Below are positions 1 to 9,158 of a stretch of DNA of 64,000 bases, one piece after another (position 1 is the stretch's first letter; every line of letters begins with the position of its first letter). Both the position numbers and the translations under genes were made by a program. The notes below the pieces were generated by a model. It saw only the letters and a list, made by a program, of their open reading frames with translations. It was not told the origin of the DNA and ran no database searches. This DNA is from Nageia nagi (Eukaryota; Pinophyta). Where the stretch lies: positions 134,168,001-134,232,000 of the forward strand of contig JBITNC010000001.1 of NCBI GenBank assembly GCA_050084985.1, given 5' to 3'.

Positions 1-111
1 ATATAAAACATGGTGGTCCAATCATATCTCCTTAAACCTACCTTGCATCCATGTTAAGCTCATTACCACTCTTACCCAATTATGGTAGGTTTGAAAATGA
101 AAGACCAAGGA
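1..111. other. Unassigned sequence left of the gap
   Basis: No recognisable coding signature. It may be part of the gag region of element A, but the assembly gap that follows prevents linking it. Confidence 0.3.
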
Positions 112-211
112 NNNNNNNNNNNNNNNNNNNNNNNNNNNNNNNNNNNNNNNNNNNNNNNNNNNNNNNNNNNNNNNNNNNNNNNNNNNNNNNNNNNNNNNNN
201 NNNNNNNNNNN
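112..211. other. Assembly gap, exactly 100 N
   Basis: One hundred consecutive N. A round 100 is the usual placeholder for a gap of unknown size, so the distance across it should not be trusted. It interrupts the gag region of copia element A. Confidence 0.97.
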
Positions 212-520
212 CTCATGCTCTTAAGAAGAATTTTAAGAAAGGTGGAAACAAGAAGAATTATGATCATAATAAGTCAAAGAAAACCAAATCTAATTTTGAT
301 AAAAATTATAATTTTTGTGGCATCTATGGCCATAAGGAAGTTGGTTGCTTCAAAAAAAAGAAAGATCAAAGTGAAAAAGAATCTAGAAAACCAAACAAAT
401 CTAATAATAAGAAAAAGAACAAGAATTATGCTTATGTTGCTATTTTTACTCTATGTCTTGCACTTTTTCAAATGATTAGATTGTTGATTCTAGATACACT
501 AATCACATGCATTTTTTAAA
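212..520 (+). pseudogene. Element A gag, C-terminal part with zinc knuckle
   Basis: A Lys/Asn-rich open frame resumes after the gap and contains a CCHC-type knuckle, which in copia Gag binds RNA during packaging. Cys is present at codon 316, Gly-His around 328-333 and the last Cys at 346. The first Cys of the motif is replaced by Tyr (codon 307, TAT where TGT is expected). A basic Lys-rich tail follows, as is usual in copia Gag. The frame runs out at 519 within the protease start, so gag and pol are no longer in one frame. Confidence 0.8.
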
Positions 521-830
521 AGATAAATTTGAAATTTTTTATAAGTATTGAAAAGATGCAGTTGTGATAGGCGATAATTCATTCCTTGAAGTTCAAGGTA
601 TTGAAAGTGTATGGTTAAAAGGAAAGATTCTTAAGAATATGCTTTACGTACCAAAATTCACTATGAATCTCCTTTCCATAATTCAAATTGCAAGGAAAGG
701 TTAATCTTTTGAGTTTAACTCACACTCTTGGTGCATGAAAAAGGGTCTTGCCACTTTGATGAAAGGTCAAGTGAAAGATGACCTTTACATTATGGATCAT
801 TCTTTAAAAAGGATGTGTCTTACTATAAAT
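480..830 (+). pseudogene. Element A protease and linker, frameshifted
   Basis: Around 485-515 the context of a copia aspartic protease can be seen (Ile-Leu-Asp, then Thr-Asn-His-Met in another frame), so a small deletion has removed the Ser-Gly of the catalytic Asp-Ser-Gly and shifted the frame. Downstream, 560-800 reads as the usual protease-to-integrase linker (a Gly-Asp-Asn start, a Leu-Tyr-Val-Pro segment near 642, an Asn-Leu-Leu-Ser segment near 668), with a stop near 700. It is non-functional. Confidence 0.7.
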
Positions 831-990
831 GTTTTCTCTAAAGAAAATATTTGAGACCATAAATTAGGCACCTAAACCATAAGAACATTCAATTTATGAA
901 ATATCAAGAACTTATGGAAGGTTTACCTATAATTTCATCCATAATTGGTCTTTGTGAGAAGTGCATCCTAGAAAAAATGAATAATTTTTT
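830..990 (+). pseudogene. Element A pre-integrase zinc-binding region
   Basis: Homologous to the GAG_pre-integrase HHCC region seen more clearly in element B at 31286-31430. The second Cys pair survives in part (Cys codon near 961, followed by Ile-Leu-Glu). A TGA at about 850-855 stands where Trp is expected, and the two His are scrambled by frameshifts. In live elements this domain binds zinc and helps multimerise integrase. Confidence 0.65.
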
Positions 991-1019
991 TTTTTAAAAG
1001 ATAAGGCAACTAGAGACAC

Positions 1020-1767
1020 TCAACCTCTTTAGCTTATGCATTCAAATTTGATGGGTCCATTTTTAACTAATTCACTTGGAGGAGAGTCTTATATCTTAAC
1101 CTTTATTGATGACTATAGCAAGATGCCATTTGGTTATCTTATAGAGCACAATGATCAAATATTTGATAAGTTCAAATATTTCAAAGCTTTAATAGAAAAT
1201 TAATTTAGATTTAAAATCAAGATTTTGAGATCTAATAATGGGATTGAATATAATAGCATTGAATTTAATGATTATTGTACCAAGTGTAGAATCAAAAGGT
1301 AGTTTATGATCCTTTACACTCCTTAACAAAATGGTGTAGCTGAAAGAAAAAATAAGACTATTCAAGAAATGGTAATATGTATGTTGGGAGATCTTTTTAG
1401 CTTTTTATGCAATGAAACTATAAATACTGTAATCTACATCTTAAATGAATATCCTATAAATGTAATTGAACATAAAACTTTGTATGAGGCATGGACAAAA
1501 AAGAAACCTAACATCTCTCACTTTAGGATCTTTGGTTGTGATGCTTATGCCTTTATTGTTCTTGAGAAAAGGAAGAAGTTGGATAAGAGATTCGAAAAGT
1601 GTATTTTTATGGGCTATAGAAATAAGCATAAAGGTTATAAGCTATATCAACCTTCCTCTAGAGCAATCTTTATATCTAGGTATGTAAAGTTTAATGAACT
1701 TCTTAAAGAATCTGCTTCTTATGAGAACCTTGATGAGGGTGATGATTCTTTTGTTGCACATAATTGA
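1020..1767 (+). pseudogene. Element A integrase catalytic core and C-terminal part
   Basis: Clear rve-type copia integrase: a His-Ser-x-Leu-x-Gly-Pro segment (1039-1060), a Phe-Ile-Asp-Asp-Tyr-Ser segment (about 1102-1120), an Asn-Gly-x-Glu-Tyr segment (1234-1250) and Gln-Asn-Gly-Val-Ala-Glu-Arg (1327-1347). Two of the three DDE residues are lost: the first Asp is Asn at 1045-1047 and the second is Asn at 1234-1236. The Glu at 1342-1344 remains. Stops at about 1201, 1300 and 1324 all sit where Gln is expected (CAA/CAG to TAA/TAG). From 1369 to 1767 the C-terminal region is open for 132 codons, including the copia pattern Phe-Gly-Cys-Asp-Ala and Lys-Cys-Ile-Phe-Met-Gly-Tyr. Confidence 0.88.
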
Positions 1768-1899
1768 ATGGATGTCAATGTGGATATGTCACCTAAGAAA
1801 CAAAAATCTCTAACATAAAGGATAATAAGAAGTACAACCCTTAAAATAAATCCTTATTTTTCAAAATTACTTGTAAGAATGAGCCCTCATCCTTCAAAG

Positions 1900-2660
1900 A
1901 AGCTTCAAAGCATGAGTGCTAGATGAATGCAATGAATGTGGAGTATGAGGCTCTAATGAAGAATCAAACTTAGGATTTGGTTTTTTATCCCAATGAATGA
2001 AATATGATTGGTAATAAATGGTTTTACAAGGTCAAATATAATTCACCTGAAAAAATTGAGAAATACGAAGCAAGGTTAGGAGCCAAGGGTTTTACTAAAA
2101 AATATAGAGTTGATTATGAAGATACCTTTGCTCTAGTGGAAAAGATGCCTACTTTTAGGGTAATCCTTTCTCTTTTAGGAGCTCAAGGATGATTTTTTTT
2201 TAACTTGATGTTAAGAGTGCTTTTATCAATGGTGAATTAGATGTGGAAATCTATATGAGCCAACCAAAAGAATTTTTTATGAAAGGTAAATAATATTTTA
2301 TTTGCAAGTTAAAAAAGTCTTTGTATGGATTTAAGTAAGCACCTTGGGCCTGGTACAAAAATATTTTATGATACTTTGAGTACATTAGGTTTTGTAAATG
2401 CTTTTTTGACACAGATCTTTATATGCTCAACCAAGGACAAGACTTGATCTTGATTCTTCTCTATGTGGATGATCTATTGATTATAGAGAATAATATAATC
2501 CTCATACAAGAGTGTATATTCAAATTCAAGGTAACTTTTGAAATAAAAGACCTTAGTTTATTGCACTACTACATTGGTATGTAAGTATATCAATACAAGG
2601 ATTGTACTTATCTTATTCAATCCAAGTATATCTTATATATCTTGCAAAAGTTTATAATGA
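1900..2660 (+). pseudogene. Element A reverse transcriptase
   Basis: RVT_2 (copia) reverse transcriptase. It starts with an Asn-Lys-Trp segment at 2013-2025 and passes a Glu-Ala-Arg-Leu-x-Ala-Lys-Gly-Phe-Thr segment (2067-2097). The Tyr-Val-Asp-Asp active-site box at 2462-2473 is intact. Stops include a TGA where Trp is expected (2190) and TAA near 2335 and 2583 where Gln is expected. An insertion-prone T-run near 2195 shifts the frame. It is catalytically dead despite the intact YVDD, because the frame is broken. Confidence 0.88.
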
Positions 2661-2679
2661 AGGAATGCAAACCTATTGA

Positions 2680-3350
2680 AATCTTAGTTTTTCTTGAAAT
2701 CACTTTATCTCTTAGTACCAACTCTCAGTTGGAAGATGCTACAATTTATAGGCAATTATTTGATAGTCTTCTTTATTTGACTATGGTTAGATATTACCTT
2801 TTCCATGAATTTTATGGCTTCCTTTATACAAAAGCTGTATGTTGAGAACCTCAATGTAATTACATAATTGTTGAGGTATATTATGAAAACTAAGGATCTT
2901 ACTATCAAATATAACAAGTTACCCTCATTTGTTCTCTCAAGATTCTCATATTTTGACTATGGCAAAGATAGATGTGAACAAAATCAACCTCTTCTTATGT
3001 GTTTAGCATTGGATTAGATACTATCTCTTGGGCTTACAAGAAGTAACCAACCACTGCTCTCTCCACCATAAAGATTGAATATCGTGCAATGTCAATTGCA
3101 ACCTAGGAAGCCATTTGGTTGAGGCATATTTTGAAAGAAATTGGGCATAAGCAAGTTTTTTCATTTCAAATTTTTTTAGATAATCAATCAACTATTACTT
3201 TGGTAAAGAATCATGTTTTCCATTAGAGTATAAAGCATGTAGAAATCGAAGCCCACTTCATCAAAGAGAAGGTTCTAGATGGTATTTTACACTTGCAGTA
3301 TTATCCATCAATCCTAAACTCTAATGATTTATTCACTAAGCCGCTTCTTA
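2680..3350 (+). pseudogene. Element A RNase H and polyprotein end
   Basis: Copia RNase H in fragments: the RT/RNase H connection at 2642-2845, a Phe-Asp-Tyr-Gly remnant near 2952, an Ile-Ser-Trp-type segment near 3025-3040, a Lys-Ile-Glu-Tyr remnant near 3070, and the conserved C-terminal His-Phe-Ile-Lys-Glu-Lys-Val-Leu-Asp-Gly (3257-3286) and Leu-Phe-Thr-Lys-Pro-Leu (3328-3346). Several frame changes. The last segment fixes the end of the polyprotein and the start of the 3' untranslated region. Confidence 0.8.
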
Positions 3351-3528
3351 AAGCCTAGTTCTCCAAGATTAGGGATTCTATTAGGTTGGTGAATTTTCCT
3401 CCAAAAAGAGAGTAAAGGTTGAATTCTTAGTGAATCCATTGTAACTTCTTCCTTCTCAATAAAGTTGTTGAGGACTTTGTTTTTTGTTTTTTATTTGTAT
3501 ACCTTGCTTATACATTACCTTTTTGGTG

Positions 3529-3569
3529 ACTATAAGTAATGGCTTAATATCTTAGTGATGACTTATAGT
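3529..3569 (+). promoter_or_regulatory. Conserved 3'UTR inverted repeat, element A copy 1
   Basis: ACTATAAGT at 3529-3537 and its exact reverse complement ACTTATAGT at 3561-3569, with a 23-nt loop. The same motif recurs in B, C and E and once more in A. It could fold as an RNA hairpin; the role is unknown. Confidence 0.65.
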
Positions 3570-4015
3570 GCACCACAAATCCAAGTACATTATATCAAGA
3601 TGAAATTTTTTAATAAAAAAATTATAGCTCTATTCATCTTACTTTGACTCTCTTGATTTATTCGTTAGACTGCTTTAGAAAATTTGATGTGCACATTTTG
3701 AAAGTTTCTTATGGTTAGTGAAGTTGTCCTCAAAGGGGAGTGAAGTTTGAATTTCTATATTGGATTCATATTTGCGATGATAACTTCATCCTTAAGAGGA
3801 TATTTTTTTTATAGTGTTGATTTTAAATGTACACCTTCATGGTTAGTTCGATCTATGTGAGGAACTCATAGGACATTTTGGTTTCTATTATCACTATGTG
3901 AGGAATTAGTACGTATTTGTTGGCATTATTTGGTTATCCATATGTGAGTGATTCATATATGCATATGCTCCTTTTTTATTATTGATCAACACATATTTCT
4001 AAGATATAGCAAATG

Positions 4016-4056
4016 ATTATGAGTAATGGCTTGGCATTTTCGTGATGACTTATAGT
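4016..4056 (+). promoter_or_regulatory. 3'UTR inverted repeat, element A copy 2 (decayed left arm)
   Basis: The right arm ACTTATAGT is intact at 4048-4056. The left arm at 4016-4024 has two changes (ATTATGAGT). Loop and flanks match copy 1. Confidence 0.55.
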
Positions 4057-4430
4057 GCATCATTGATTATTTTATGGATGGCATTACTTAGTTTAGTTTA
4101 TTTATATTTTGAATGATATGAATATTTATATGATGCATCTAACTAATCTTGTTTATGAGTTGCTTATAGCTTACAAGTTACTTACTTCAGGTGGGCAGGC
4201 TCACATATCAACTTAGTAATTGATTGACTATACTTTTAGTGAAATCAATTTTGATTAATGATTGCATTGTAAACTATTTTATCAAATGGTATTGTAGTAA
4301 GTATAAAATTAAGATCTTACTTATTTCTCAAATATATAAATGTTCTCATCTCCACTTATATCTCTATGAAAAAAAAACTCTCTTACTCTTTCTTTCTTCT
4401 TTTCTCTACACTCTGTATCAATATTACATT

Positions 4431-4439
4431 AAGAGGGAG
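4431..4439 (+). promoter_or_regulatory. Element A polypurine tract
   Basis: AAGAGGGAG immediately before the TG of the 3' LTR. It has the position and composition of a plus-strand primer. The same context (ACATTA followed by purines) precedes the 3' LTRs of B and C. Confidence 0.8.
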
Positions 4440-4930
4440 TGTTAGAATTTGTAATGTAATATTATGTAATATTTCTCTTTAATGTAAATTCACTTAATGC
4501 TAAAAGTATCTTTAGATACCTTAAAGCATTAAGGGAATAAAAATAAGAAAGTGATTAAATATATAAATATCGTTAACCTTACCCTTAGATTAAAGGGAGG
4601 TTAAATATTGGGTTTCTTCTTATAAATAGAGAGGTACCCCCCTCTCATATTGTACAACTTAGAAGCAAGCTTTGCTATATGTATAGGTTTTGAAGAGAGG
4701 AGAGATTCTGTAAGAGAGGTCCTTGATAATAAGAAGATATTAGGTAGTGGATGTACTCCTAAGGATGGAGGAATCACTTTATATCTTATGTTCATTGTGA
4801 GATTGGTTTATGTTATTATGTTATTGTGTTGATGTTGTGAGTGTCTTTTTGAGATCTTGGTAGATTAGAAGTTAATTAAAAAAGGGTTAATTTTAAAAAA
4901 ATATACCCCCACCATTCTACATCTTCTTGA
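4440..4930 (+). repeat. Element A 3' LTR (about 491 bp)
   Basis: Begins TGTTAGAATTTG right after the polypurine tract. It has a TATA-like TATAAATA at 4621-4628 and shares the R/U5-like stretch (GTGGATGTACTC near 4748) with the solo LTR at 33696 and the LTR of E. The end is placed at 4930 by alignment with the other LTRs; a CA terminus is not preserved there. The flank 4931-4935 (GCTTG) would be the target duplication, but the partner is outside the window. Confidence 0.8.
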
Positions 4931-5018
4931 GCTTGAAGGATATATTATGTAGAATTGTTTAATAGATTTAAAATTTTCAATGACTATAATGCCTAAGAGA
5001 GTATCATAAACTATTATT

Positions 5019-5339
5019 TTGATTCATACAAGACATTCTATAGGAGTGTTGTGGTTAGATGGGATAAATGTTAAAACTATTAGAGTAGTCAAAGATGTAC
5101 CAATGAGGTTACATAAGTATATTGGGATTTCCATTTTACAAGATATAATACTGGTTTATTTACCATCCTTATTTTATATTTATTTGTTAATAGAATCCAA
5201 AACCAATTTGGGTAGATATTTATCCATGGATTACTCTCATATAATGGTACTGTTTAAAGATAAGAGAGTCAAAATCTTGAATGAGGTGAGCACTTCTTTT
5301 TGCACAAAAAAAATTACCTCAATTCAATATTATATATGA
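5019..5339 (+). pseudogene. Gypsy protease-linker region
   Basis: An open frame of 106 codons. It resembles the stretch just after the aspartic protease in plant gypsy elements, with a Leu-Gly-Arg-Tyr-Leu-Ser-Met-Asp segment (about 5203-5230) followed by a Ser-His segment and a run ending Ile-Leu-Asn-Glu-Val. The catalytic Asp-Ser/Thr-Gly is not visible; it would lie nearer 4931-5050 or was removed by insertion of A. The assignment rests on position before RNase H/RT and on this Met-Asp segment, so it is moderate. Confidence 0.5.
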
Positions 5340-5508
5340 TGATGTTGAGATGATTGAGGGTCTGAAAGAAGTCTTGGAAATAAAGGATGAATTCTCCATC
5401 AATCAATTGAATCAAATAGAGGATATGGGTATGAGCACCTATTACATTTTGTATCTCGATACCATCATTCTAGCTTTGACCAAATATGATTTAAGAAAGT
5501 TTAAAGTA
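5340..5508 (+). other. Gypsy linker, no recognisable domain
   Basis: Frame-broken sequence joining the protease region to the RNase H. Short Glu/Lys-rich pieces only. Confidence 0.4.
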
Positions 5509-5880
5509 TGGTAATTATTCTTTGATGACATCAAATCTAAGAATGGGGAAAGACTCTGAGTTATCTTGAGGTCCCCTTCAGAAGGAACCAAGATTTTCTC
5601 TTTTAGATTAACATGAAGCTGAACTAATACTATTGTGGAGTATAAAGTATTGTACTTAGGATTAGACCAAGGTATAAAGATGAAGATAAAGTGTCTTAGC
5701 ATATTCAACAACTCTGAGTTAGTGATAAATCAAGTAACAAATAAATGTTCAGCTAGGCACAATTATCTAAGATAATATAAAAATAAAATTTGGGACTTGT
5801 TAAAGAGATGTTTTATCTTAAATGTTATGTTAATACTAAGAAAATAAAATGATGAGGCAACTACTCTTAGAAAAAGAGGA
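5509..5880 (+). pseudogene. Archaeal-type RNase H (aRNH) of the gypsy element, upstream of RT
   Basis: One frame with a few stops reads as an RNase HI-like fold. It begins with Phe-Phe-Asp at 5518-5526 (first catalytic Asp kept), then Ser-Lys-Asn-Gly, a Val-Ile-Leu strand, a Val-Glu-Tyr segment near 5635 (catalytic Glu kept), Leu-Gly-Leu, and the hallmark Ser-Glu-Leu-Val-Ile-Asn-Gln at about 5710-5732. The residue before that Ser should be Asp and is Asn, so the third catalytic position is lost. Stops at about 5557, 5611, 5617 and 5771. This matches the extra RNase H of Tat-type gypsy elements. Here it lies before the reverse transcriptase; I recall it more usually between RNase H and integrase. 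Confidence 0.75.
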
Positions 5881-6429
5881 TCTAGGTTTGATGGTATTGA
5901 TCACTGGTTTAAAATAGAGGATATACAAACGACTTTTAGACCTTCAATATTAGATAATGATACTTTCTAGAAAGTATTCAAGGATGATGAGATTTTGGCC
6001 CAACAACCATTGTGCTGATTGGATTATCCAAATTCATTATCTAAATCTTTCAAAAAGGAAGATGTATTGTAACTCAAAAATAATATTATCCCAAAAGATG
6101 TAATTCCTTTCAAAAGACTCTTTGACAAAGATGACTAGTCAAAGCCAAATAAAGATATGGATAGTAAAAGGAGTTATTAAGAAATAGAGGTTTCTCTTGA
6201 AAAGTTATTGAAGGTAAGATCCCAAAACAAAGATGAAGATATTGATAATATCATTAAAACAACTAAAGAATTTGTTTGTATCATAGCATGGTCTTACCCA
6301 ACACACCATTGAGCCAGTTGAAGTGTCAAGGCCTTTCTGATAAAAGAAGATATTGAAGAAAAATATAATTTATTTGATTAAACATTCCACCTAGCTTTCT
6401 AAATTAGTACCAAAATGAAAGAACAATGG
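5881..6429 (+). other. Gypsy spacer between aRNH and RT
   Basis: Decayed polyprotein-like sequence, Asp/Lys-rich, with a coherent run near 5881-5960 that continues the RNase H frame. No other domain seen. Confidence 0.4.
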
Positions 6430-6910
6430 AGATATAAGACTTTATGTGAATTTTAGAAAGAACATATCTTGCCTACTATTGATGAAACAAAATATTTCTC
6501 ATTAATTGATAGCTTTTCAAGATACAATCATGTATGGGTGAAGGATGAGGATTAGTATAAAACCATATTTACAATAAACTAAGGGATATTTTCTTTCCAA
6601 CGAATGCCTTTTAGATGTCAATCAAATATCATGGGAAAATTTCAAAGAGCTATGGATCATGCTTTTAGGGATTTGGTAAATAAAATAGTTTGTATTTACC
6701 TATATGATATTATAGTGTTCTCACATTAGAATAAGTGTCATTTACAACATCTCCTATAGACTTTTATAAAATTTCAAGAGTTCAAAATTTATCTGAACCT
6801 AAAGAAATCAATCTTTATAGTAGGTGAAGGTAACCTATTGGGATATGTTATCTCAAAGGGAGGTTGGTTGATTGATTTGAAAAAGGTTAATGCAATATCA
6901 AAATTAATCA
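6430..6910 (+). pseudogene. Gypsy reverse transcriptase
   Basis: RVT_1 type. A Phe-Ser-Leu-Ile-Asp-x-Phe-Ser segment (6498-6522), Phe-x-x-Arg-Met-Pro-Phe (about 6595-6615), Phe-Gln-Arg-Ala-Met-Asp-His-Ala-Phe-Arg-Asp-Leu (6640-6676) and a Leu-Asn-x-Lys-Lys-Ser segment near 6796 are all typical of Ty3/gypsy. The active site that should read Tyr-Leu-Asp-Asp is Tyr-Leu-Tyr-Asp at 6697-6708, so the first catalytic Asp of the pair is lost. Stops at about 6555, 6582 and 6729. In a live element this enzyme copies genomic RNA to cDNA. Confidence 0.88.
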
Positions 6911-7059
6911 TTCCTTGCAACAATAGGCTCTTCATTTACTCCTAGTCCACAAAATTAACTTTGTGAGAAGTTTTATTCAAGACTTTTTTGAAATAGTGTG
7001 ATCAATCACTGAGATGTTAAAAAATGAAGTTTCATTTATTTGGAAATGAGAGAGAAGAC

Positions 7060-7470
7060 TTTTATTTGAATAAACTATGTTGGATATTATCAACATACCA
7101 GTTCTAAAGAACCCTTATTTCAACAAAGATTTTATATTATATACATATAGAGCTAATAAAACCAAAGTGATAGTACTGACACAAAATGAGGATAAAAATG
7201 ATGAGCATCCAATTTCTTTCTTTAGTTATACATTGCATTATGTTGATTAAATTTATGGTTTTATTTAGAAATAAGTATTTTTAATAATGAGAGAATTAAA
7301 CAAATCTAAACAGTATATCTCCTAGAGATGAATATTGGTTCTTACTAGTCATTTTGGTGTGAGAAATTATACTCTACAAGGAGAGATTGGTGAAGGAAGA
7401 GCTAGATTAATTTATAAGATTTTAAAGTATGATATAGAGATTCAACTTATAAAAGTGATGAAAGGAATAT
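7060..7470 (+). pseudogene. Gypsy RNase H (own, downstream of RT)
   Basis: A Leu-Thr-Gln segment near 7180 followed by Pro-Ile-Ser-Phe-Phe-Ser (7208-7226) is the gypsy RNase H middle part. The end (7340-7460) has a His-Phe-Gly-Val-Arg-Asn-Tyr-type segment and an Asp-Ile-Glu-Ile segment before a Lys-Gly remnant, the usual C-terminus before the integrase linker. Several stops. The element therefore had two RNase H modules, one on each side of RT. Confidence 0.7.
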
Positions 7471-7516
7471 CTCTCTATTAGAAACTTGTGGTAGACATTT
7501 ATCAAACCAAGTATTC

Positions 7517-7870
7517 TTGCAAGAAGAGATCAATCAAGAAGAGAAATTGCTAAGTAATCAACAAGATTGGATTGTACAACTCTCCAAATATGTAAAGTTT
7601 GGTAAACCTCTAAATCATTTGAATGCCTCACAAAGAAGAAGATTTAAGCAAAATGCATTTAATTATGCCTTGGTGGAGAATGGGTTATTTAGGAAAAATC
7701 ATGATGGAGTATTACTAAAATGTATACATCCAGTTGAAGTTAATAAGGTTATAAAAGAGTTTCATTATAGCCTTGTAGGAGGATATTTTTCTGGCCACAC
7801 TACAACCATGAAGATTTTTCCAGTCAAGTATTATTGACCCTTAATATATATAGACTCTTTTATAATAGAA
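7517..7870 (+). pseudogene. Gypsy integrase zinc-finger region
   Basis: An open frame of 106 codons. Trp-Ile near 7568, Arg-Arg-Arg-Phe-Lys (7636-7650), a Gly-Leu-Phe-Arg-Lys segment (about 7683) and Gly-Val-Leu-Leu-Lys-Cys lead to the H2C2 finger. The first His is kept (about 7765). The second, in the Gly-Gly-His motif, reads Tyr (CAT to TAT). The Ser-Gly-His-Thr-Thr segment (about 7792-7803) is kept. The frame stops at 7838, just where the Tyr-Trp-Pro motif would follow (Trp to TGA). Confidence 0.8.
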
Positions 7871-7919
7871 ATAATTATAAAAAATTTCATAAATTCATTA
7901 AGAGGATGGAATGGTGCTA

Positions 7920-8398
7920 ATATCGCTACAACCAACCATGGTAGAAGAACCCTTGCAATAGTGGGGAATTGATTTAATTGGTATGATAAATCCTAATTCT
8001 TCATCTTGATACAAGTTTATCCTAACCACTATTGACTATTTCATCAGATGGACTAAATTCATGGCAACCAAGAATGTAGATCAAGATACTATTATTACTT
8101 TCATGGAGTGAATAATAACCCATTTTGACATGCCATAGATAATTATATTTGATAATGGTCCCACATTCCTAGGAACAAAGCTTACAAAGTTTTTACTAAA
8201 GTATGACATTCATTGGAAACCTTCTTTGAATTATTATCCAAAGGGAAATGGATTAGATAAATATACTAATAAGAATCTATTGAGGATTATAAAAGAAGAT
8301 TTAATGAGTGAAAAAGGATTGGTATAAGAAGCTTGATATTTCTCTATGGGAAAATCAAATTACTTTCAAGTTATTAATTAAATCTTCCTTGAATACAT
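7920..8398 (+). pseudogene. Gypsy integrase core, truncated
   Basis: Trp-Gly-Ile-Asp-Leu-Ile-Gly (7962-7982) carries the first catalytic Asp. Ile-x-Phe-Asp-Asn-Gly-Pro (about 8143-8163) carries the second. In the third block, Gly-Asn-Gly-Leu then Thr-Asn-Lys-Asn-Leu, the catalytic Glu is Lys (8259-8261, GAA to AAA). The core ends at a Ser-Leu-Trp-Glu-Asn segment (about 8338-8352) and breaks off at 8398, where the D1 LTR starts. Confidence 0.82.
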
Positions 8399-9044
8399 TG
8401 ATAAATACTTATCACCTTACCTAGATGTCAAAGAAATATGCATATAGGAACTTTTCATGGATATATGATCTTGATATGCGAACCCTATACCAATAGTAGA
8501 CATGAATAACGATGTAGATGTGAACAGGAGCATGGATGCTAAGCTCACAAATGGTATTATGGACACAAGAGGGAGTGCGAACACTAAGCCTATGACTAGT
8601 AGAGTCCAGAACCAAGACCTAAATAGTAGTATGATAAATAACAAGCCTAGTATAGCATATAATAATAAAATGAAGAATGATAGAGCTATGTGATAATCAA
8701 ATCTCTATCCTAATAAGCGATGTTGAAGAACATCTTGAAAGATAATAAGCATGGGAATATGAGGAAGAGATCTGATGATGAATCCATATAAGGTCTTACC
8801 CCTCTTATAGGCAAGTGTACTCCTCCATAGGACATCTGGAGGCTAGCATCGATGTTGGGATACCTAAAAGAATAGAAAGACACCACATGAGTAATATTCC
8901 ATAATGGGCCAATATAACATATAATCATATAATGATATAATAAAACACTTAATAATATAATATAAAATAATATTATTATAATACGTGTTATAATATAACA
9001 CCTAAGAAGGGCCACATTAAGGGGATCAAATTTAAGTGTCAATA
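8399..9044 (-). repeat. D1: putative 3' LTR of minus-strand element D (646 bp)
   Basis: Aligns end to end with 37689-38318 in the same orientation. Read on the minus strand, both copies end TTTATCA. D2 begins TGTTAATACC and D1 TATTGACAC. A purine tract (minus strand AAAGGAGGG) abuts the D1 start at 9045, which makes D1 the 3' LTR of a minus-strand element. It interrupts gypsy integrase on its left. Confidence 0.65.
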
Positions 9045-9158
9045 GATGCCCTCCTTTGCAAGTATAATAAGAATGAAGCTTTGAAATGAAATTATGTTTG
9101 CAAAGAACATAAATAGCAAAGAGAAAAAAATTGATACTTCCCTAGTTTAGTTATAGAA
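9045..9158 (-). other. Element D internal, left remnant with polypurine tract
   Basis: 114 bp between D1 and the B insertion. On the minus strand a purine tract (AAAGGAGGG near 9047-9055) lies just before the LTR. It ends with TAGAA at 9154-9158, the left target duplication of element B. Confidence 0.55.
9154..9158. repeat. Left target-site duplication of element B (TAGAA)
   Basis: Matches 35602-35606 exactly. Five bp is the standard copia duplication length. Confidence 0.85.

Larger units (their letters stand above)
3351..4430 (+). repeat. Element A 3' untranslated region, internally duplicated
   Basis: About 1.1 kb without coding sequence. It holds two diverged copies of one block: 3355-3600 and 3680-4075 each contain a Pro-Pro/Leu-Lys-type sequence followed by a T-rich run and the inverted-repeat motif described separately (3529-3569 and 4016-4056). 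The part after 4100 matches the 3' untranslated regions of B and C. This length is unusual for a copia element. Confidence 0.65.
212..4930 (+). mobile_element. Element A: 3' part of a Ty1/copia LTR retrotransposon
   Basis: The plus strand shows, in copia order, the gag zinc knuckle, protease, pre-integrase zinc finger, integrase, reverse transcriptase, RNase H, a long 3' untranslated region, a polypurine tract and a 3' LTR. Integrase before reverse transcriptase is what separates Ty1/copia from Ty3/gypsy. The 5' LTR and most of gag lie outside the window or in the gap. Every domain carries stops or frameshifts, so this is a fossil. Its right end abuts gypsy coding sequence, so A probably inserted into that gypsy element. 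Confidence 0.9.
4931..8398 (+). mobile_element. Ty3/gypsy element fragment carrying two RNase H domains
   Basis: Plus-strand order: protease/linker (5.0-5.3 kb), archaeal-type RNase H (5.5-5.85), reverse transcriptase (6.4-6.9), gypsy RNase H (7.1-7.45), integrase zinc finger (7.5-7.85), integrase core (7.9-8.4). RT before integrase places it in Ty3/gypsy. A second RNase H is known from the plant Tat lineage. Gag, both LTRs and the integrase end are missing: A cuts the left side and D abuts the right. Stops and frameshifts occur throughout. Confidence 0.85.

Noticed and set aside
22-267. ORFs spanning the N gap
   Set aside because: They are translated through N and have no support.
8417-8693. 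ORFs on both strands in D1 as a gene
   Set aside because: The same sequence recurs in D2 with altered frames and lies within an LTR-like repeat.
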